Assembly (NCBI RefSeq): GCF_000264905.1
Contig: NW_006763136.1
Location: 539,934 to 603,933, forward strand
Length of the DNA stretch: 64,000 bases
Reading direction: 5' to 3'
Source of the DNA: Stereum hirsutum FP-91666 SS1
Taxonomy: Eukaryota > Basidiomycota > Agaricomycetes > Russulales > Stereaceae
The first letter of the stretch is position 1; each line of letters begins with the position of its first letter. The position numbers and the translations under genes are program-made. Shown here piece by piece: positions 58,006-64,000 of the stretch. The notes under the pieces were generated by a model. It was given only the letters and a program-made list of their open reading frames with translations, searched no databases and was not told the origin of the DNA.

Positions 58006-61000
58006 CTACGTACGCACAAGGGATGCTCGCGTCTTCTGCAGAGAGGCAGCAATTCCTAGGAATGTCTCGGCCAATTGAATCTACGAAGGGCTGAGATGAG
58101 TATATCGTCACCTTGCCCATGAGTAGATAGAAACAGACCGTGTCGAGAGCCCTGGAAAATTCGCATGCCTCAGTAGCAGATGGAGCGGCCGAAGTTAGGG
58201 GATCGCGAGGACCACTCTTGTAAGCTTCCCGAGCAATTTCCACCATACGTCGCAAGGTGGCAGAGCGTTCATCAGGACCGAAAGAGATCGCATGGAATGA
58301 AAGAGATTGTCTGGTGACGAATGACGATTGAGACCTGACAAGCAGTCGACGAATGTAAACATACCCTAAAACGTTTGCCTTGTTGCAAAGGTCTCGCATG
58401 TATTTATCCTTCAGGTCGCACTCTCCGTCGCTCAGAAAAATGACCACCGGAGGCCTTTCGGTGACAGAAATGAGCGGTTAGTTGGTTTGATAGAACCATC
58501 ATCAGGGTCACGGACCGTTCAGGGCTCCAGTTAACCTCTATAACCCTTTGTGCCTCTTGGAGAGCAGCCTTGAAATTTGTGCCCCCATTTCCCTGCCTTG
58601 TCAAGATAGAACTCAGTAGCTGATCTGGATCCTTTGTAAAGTCGTTCTCGACACGCGTCTATCACGGAATAGATAATGTCAGTATATGCGCCTTCAAAGG
58701 TGGAACATTCTCACCGATGCATTTCCGCCAAATGTGACGACGGAGTACGCATCTCCACGTGCACCCAGAGAGGTCGATTGCATAGCTCCCTGACGAGAGC
58801 TCCAAAACGCATATAAGGAAGAAAGTACGGCGCCATAACGATTGTTTGAACGTTGTCTAATGCGAGCACTTGACGGTGCGTCAGGCAGTGGCACTCGGTC
58901 TGCGTTCTTCATGGATCCCGAACTAGTGTCGAGCAAGAAGCAACCTGCTGAGCTGGATCACAGGATAAAAATGTCGATAGTAATTACCTATCGACAACAA
59001 AGACCCTAAAAAGAGGGTAATCAGCTATTTGCATAGGACATCTCAATAAGGATGCATCTATACTTATACTTACACATGGAACGATCGCTGCATTGCAACG
59101 GGGTTTCTGCACGAAAATACATGGCCATCGTGTGATACGTATCCCGTAACGTTAGTTGGACAAGCATCTTGTGGTTGTGGGTCATGGAATATATTCAAGG
59201 TGCAGAAAGACGGTTGCGCGGGATGACTTGCGGCTGCGGCATGTTCGACGCCACTGCACATCGAATCGCTATGCACTGACATTAGTCCTCATCCGGCGCG
59301 GATGCTCCTGATACTGACCATTTTGAAAACTCCGCTTGCTCCTCTTTAGAATAAGGATCTATCGTAGAATTTGAAGGTATCAGCCGTTCTCGTAGTGTCC
59401 AACTAGAGCATATCATATATGTGTTACCTTTGAAACCTGTTCAAATATATAACAGTTCATGGCTAATAAGCGCGATTGATATGAGAAAAACACGTACCAA
59501 GTCTGGCCCAGCACAGTCGATGTGAGATCCAATCTTTCTTTTGCACGCCGGGAGCGTTCTGAGTCGGAGAAGTGATATGCTCGGTCTCCGGTTCCTGACA
59601 CGGACGACCATGCGCTGTAGCACGGCTATATCTAATATAAATGTGAATCGCAATGACTTGCAAAAACCGTGGCTTACCAAAGGTCAAGATGGGCGTGGCG
59701 TCCTTGAGACGCGCAAACCTGTAGGAAGGCTTTGGTGAGGAGGGATGGTAGAGGTCGGCATCAAAAAGCTTACAAGATTGCAGAGCATGGGACCTCCGTC
59801 ATCCCCGGAGCCGAACTTGTGACCATCCAACTCAATAGTGTCATCTGCAGAATCAACCATCCACTTCGCGGCAGACATGGATCCATGAAACGTCTCATGT
59901 AATGTCTGAGGGTGACCTTTAGATGATGAAAGGAGACACCCTTGAGTGACGCGCTGTAAAGAAGATCTGGGAAAGTAAAAACCTAGAGGAAGAGTACAGA
60001 AATACTCGCATTGGCCGCAGCGAGCCTGACAGAAATGGAATGGCTTGTCGTCAACGGAGTGCTTATGCGCCCCTGCGTGATTTAACAAGCCCGGGGGGAT
60101 CGTAACTGCGCATCCGAGCCTACGAGCCACTTGCGTGTACTATGATTGTAGGTTTGTCATCTATAACAGCCCAAATCCTGCAGGCCAACAAATGACTTAC
60201 CTTCGTGTAAGAAAATGTCTCGTGTCTCCCTTGAAACTCCTCGACGATCTTAGAGGGCTGCGTCTCAATGTTACATATACCAGGAAGCTCGCACTTTTCC
60301 TCGCAAGGATGAGGCACTCTAAGAGCCAAGATCTGAACAAGTTTGGGAATAGTATAATAGTCGAGTGGTACATACCCGCACAGATGTATGCTGGTCGAGT
60401 CGAGGCCGTGAAGGTGATCCACAGATTCACACTGACGGTTACAGCTACATACGGATTCTTCGTCAGTGTTTTCATCACACATACATGATTGTGACTTACA
60501 GCTGGCACTTCAATGGACACGAGTGCGAGTGCTCACAGATGTGTTCTTCGTGTTCCTCGTCCCAGGAGATCGTGCATCGTCCTGAACAGGTATACGACGT
60601 ACCATCTGCCAAAGAGATGCCGCTCAAAGCGCATGCCTAAGACAATAATAACTGTAAGAATTCTACAGTAGCAGGCAGAGGGAGAGAAATTTACCTCTCC
60701 GCAGAAGTGCGATCGGGTCGAACAGATATGGTGCGGTTCTTCGTGGTCTAGTGGCTGTAGACGTTCAAAATGAATTTCACCCATATAAATCAAGTAACAC
60801 AAAGGACTTACCAGGCTACAACTGTGCAAACAGCCTCTTCGGTTTTGGAGAAAGCATGGTTGGCCGCAAGAGTGTGCGCTTACTTCACACCTAGAACAAA
60901 TTCATCAGCTATGGGCGTGAAATGTGGCAATCAGAAGATATACTCACATGTGGCGACTGCTGTGACCCGCTCTGCATGATCAAAATTTTGCATGGTATCA

Positions 61001-64000
61001 GTATGTCGTGCATGTCGATGATTCGAAGGACATTGAAGACTCACGGAAGCCCGCACTGCACGGGGGCTGGGTGCTCCTCAGACATTTCACACTCCCCGAA
61101 GCATCGATGAGAAGTTTGACAATCATGGCTGAGCGGATGGTGCCTCGGACGAAGACAGGAAAGATGACATTCAGCACAGCGTGATCCACATAGTCGTACT
61201 GCACCTTCCATCTCAGCAAAAAGATGCCCTGCACTACGCATTAAGGCCTTGATATCTTCGTGATCACGAAATCTATCGGTGTTCGCACCAAGCCATTGGC
61301 GCACATGACTAAGGCGAGCTTCCAATAACCGTCGAAGCATTTCCTGAAGCTGCTGCATCCAGTCGACCTCGGAAACGGTATACCTCTGAGGAATAACGGA
61401 GATGTTCTTCTCGATCAGAATGCGGAGCGCATACTGGCGGTCATCCCAGTCAGACTCGAAATTGCGCGAAGTGTGAGGAGCATGGAAAACAGAATCGGTG
61501 TCATTATTCGGGATCTCGATGTCGCTGTCGATGTCCTATAATTTAGAAGATATGTGAGGATGATTGTGTGTTGATAATCTCGAGACTTTCCTTCAGAGGC
61601 TCGGGCATGGGTTCAAGTTCACTCGCGCCATGACTCAGAGCTACAGATAACGACCTCGACAGATGTTGTGCGCGATATGAAGCCAGATTCTCTGTGAAGT
61701 ATATTAACGGAGGATGTAGTCAGGAACATCATACTGGACTCACGGTTGAGGGCTCCCCAGTCGTTTGCCTGTGCATATCAGTGTTTCAATATCAAAGGTT
61801 TGAACATGATGAGCGCCTCTCATAGGATTGATATGGAACTGTACCTTGAGCTTCGCCATTAGTGTCTTTATCGTTCGAAGAAAAGTGCCAGCCGAGCCAT
61901 GAGTGACCTCCTGCCGTTCAAATTGCCTCTTCACCTCATTGAAAAGGCCATAGAAACGAGGGCTATTAATCACAGGCCTAAAAAAGACTCAGCACATAAG
62001 ATACGCAATGCTCGAAAACATGGATTGACCATGGTACGATGTTGATCTTGCCCCGATGAAGCCTGCTGATAAAGTTCTCCTCTTGTTCATCCTGGACAAT
62101 TTGACGGAACTTGAGAGAAAACCTGTGTGATAATATTAAACTACTAAAGTATAGCCCGAGAAGGAAAACCGTTAATGCTCACTCGTGTACGATCTCTCTG
62201 GTGTCAGAATCGACGACATCTCTGATTACGATGCACAACAAGCCATTGAATAGAGTCGGATTGGCAGCCGGGTCCAGTATGGCGGAAGATGATTGGAAGC
62301 TCTAGATAAAGTCACTACATTCGGACAAGAAATTACCGTCACAAGAGGCTTGGGAACTGACCGTAAAAAGGCCCGCAATATCCCTGGACAACGCGAAGTT
62401 GTTGCGGAAGAAAACCTGTACAAGATATGCATGGATAGGTTCAACAAGAATATTAGATCAAGGTTGCTGAAATGTCTGCACCAGGTTGGAGATAGCGGTG
62501 TTGAAGAGAACCTAAAATATGAGCAGTCAGTCATGCAAGGCATCGAGTTCCACAACTCCGGAATGAACAGATAGCAAAACAACCTACCAGCAATGCGTCC
62601 TCCTGCGGGCTCCTTTCGAGGGAGTGGACGCCTAAGACGGTGATAACGTCAGTTTACCTGAGGTACTATGCCGAGATTCGAAAGAACGTGGAGAATACCT
62701 TCGAAATCCAATGCCACGATGATGGCATTCTTGGTGGGTGTGACTGACATCCATACACCTTCGGTCTAACACACAAATTAGGCCAAACTTCTACTGGGCA
62801 TCAAGACATAAAATTGTCACCGTTCGCATCGCAGATCCCGCAAAAGAGGTGTCCACGAAATGGTTTAATGAGTAGCTTTTACCAACGGATTGCTCGCCTG
62901 GGACGACAAACACTCAGTAGTTTAGGGTACAGCAAGCGAAAGGTACTTCTTACCCATAGAACTAACGACACGAACGGGCTGAGCAGTAAGCAGGCGTGGT
63001 GAGTCACCATACGCAAGCACCTCGGTAGTTAGTGGGACGAACCTTTGAGGCCATGTAGGATTGGAACAATGATTCATACCAACCCAAACTGAGGGCGCCG
63101 ACGATCTGGTCCACGTCGGCGCCAAGCAAATCTCGCTCTTGCTCTGGGCTCCAAACACCATCTTTGAGCGGAACGAATCGGTTCTGGTGGGTGATAGCGA
63201 GCTGCAAGGGTATCAAACAAAGAAGCTCCACCATCCACTGTCCACTGAAGAACTCGGATATGTCACATCCCAAAAGAACCTCTTCTGAAGACGCAACAGC
63301 AGAAGCTTGTGTTGCGTTTAAGATCCCCGCAGTCGGCTTCTTGATTGTCCGGGTAAAGGAGGCGACAAGGTTACGATAATAAGAACCAAAGGGAGAATCG
63401 GGAATATCGCTGACAAAGATAAGGACTGGCGGTCGACGACCGAGCGGGCTGATTGTATCACGCTGGATGGCAGCGTGAACGGGGAATCGAGTCCAAACGT
63501 CTAAGTGGCAATCAAGAAGGCTGTTGTGGGTCGCCTGAAGACGATTATTGCAATCGAGCACCTCATGTTCACGCTCCTTGAAGGTGAATTCGCTGGAACG
63601 GTGCTGAATCTGGAGGATGACGGAGTGGATGCTGTGTGACGATAAGACAAGGACATGGACAGAGGAGCGGGAGACCAAGCCGGTGACTTGGAAACAAGCG
63701 TCGGGAGGGACCTCAACGGTGAAACTCAGCCCATTCGGGTTTGAGCCAAAGGACGCCCAGTGGTAGGCGGTGATGACCGCGTGCATATCTTGTTTATCGA
63801 CTGAGAGGAGACATGAACCATCGGGCGTCGCCATGACCTGGTAAGGAGGGTGATGGAGGTGTATGGTGGCAGGTCTGGAAGAAGAATTGAGCCATCAAAA
63901 ATCACAGAGTGAGTCCTAGCACATACCGAAATTGTTCCGTCACAAGAGAAAAGACTCGTACACGGCCGGACGCCTCGACAAAACAAAGCTCCTCCGTCCC
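58006..64000 (-). CDS. Giant GBP/VLIG-like GTPase with Cys/His-rich zinc-binding region and C-terminal VWA domain (5' part outside window)
   Basis: Partial gene, many small exons; the N-terminus lies beyond the right edge. After a ~300-residue N-terminal region (63834-63004) comes a large-GTPase domain: P-loop GEQSVGKSYSLNHF (about 62865-62905), MRTTEGVWMSVTPT, then DFEGVHSLERSPQEDALLVLF, the switch II-type block of guanylate-binding/VLIG GTPases. Next is an alpha-helical stretch (61980-61200), then a long Cys/His-rich region (CHLSCLRPRHHPLSHDC near 61150 through CEEKCELPGIC near 60290, CTLPLG and GDDGGPMLCNLVC near 59780). At the end sits a VWA domain: FLLDTSSGSM near 58930, GGTNFKAAL near 58590, IFLSDGEC near 58435, SFHAISFGPDE near 58295, ending LAETFLGIAASLQKTRASL. 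Each junction I checked keeps frame. Function in fungi is unknown to me; signalling or defence is a guess. Confidence 0.75.
58410..58960 (-). other. VWA domain with MIDAS-like motif (within the giant gene)
   Basis: MIDAS elements are recognisable: the first loop reads LLDTSSGSM, one residue longer than the usual DTSGSM; the Thr of GGTNF and the Asp of LSDGE are present. Introns interrupt the domain. The typical C-terminal helix is recovered only with acceptor ..TTCGTAG before 58057, which gives IQLAETFLGIAASLQKTRASL before the stop. Confidence 0.7.

Noticed and set aside
1..64000. CRISPR arrays, insertion sequences or phage genes
   Set aside because: No regularly spaced direct repeats, transposase or integrase reading frames were seen; the organism is eukaryotic.

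Overview
This is nuclear DNA from a filamentous fungus, almost certainly a mushroom-forming basidiomycete (Agaricomycetes). The genes are dense, lie on both strands, and are split by many short GT-AG introns, mostly about 45-65 nt. I rebuilt most exon chains by hand from splice signals and protein-family continuity; seven of them close exactly in frame. The repertoire is typical of the group: a myosin-motor chitin synthase, a PDR drug pump, a STE6-like ABCB exporter, GT90, fungal F-box proteins, an adenylate-forming reductase, and giant VWA/GTPase and sacsin-like proteins.

Layout. 1-3509 (-): 5' part of a sacsin-like HSP90-fold ATPase, running off the left edge. 4606-6246 (-): 2OG-Fe(II) oxygenase-like protein lacking the expected iron ligands. 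7748-13530 (-): PDR-type ABC transporter (22 exons, 1501 aa). 13531-16521: gene-poor stretch holding a tRNA-Gly-like, SINE-like element and a ~100 bp inverted repeat. 16522-23356 (-): class V type chitin synthase (1938 aa). 24311-26564 (-): SURF6/Rrp14 ribosome-biogenesis protein. 28326-33085 (+): full-size ABCB transporter. 33897-35387 (+), 36014-37263 (-, broken) and 44468-45937 (+): three F-box paralogues interleaved with a carnosine N-methyltransferase-like gene (37563-39678 +) and a GT90 glycosyltransferase (40335-43662 +). 46559-48144 (+): PP2A activator PTPA/RRD. 48552-49554 (+): FLILHELTA-family protein. 50049-51438 (-) and 52966-57377 (+): a UbiA-type prenyltransferase divergent from an A-T-R aryl-acid-reductase-like enzyme. 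58006-64000 (-): a giant protein with a GBP/VLIG-like GTPase domain, a Cys/His-rich zinc-binding region and a C-terminal VWA domain, running off the right edge.

Most genes are housekeeping or cell-surface functions with no obvious joint role. Two places suggest something more. The prenyltransferase/reductase pair could be a small specialised-metabolite locus. The GTPase + Cys-rich + VWA giant has a domain combination reminiscent of animal interferon-induced large GTPases, and I know no function for it in fungi. No CRISPR, plasmid, phage or bacterial-type operon features are present.
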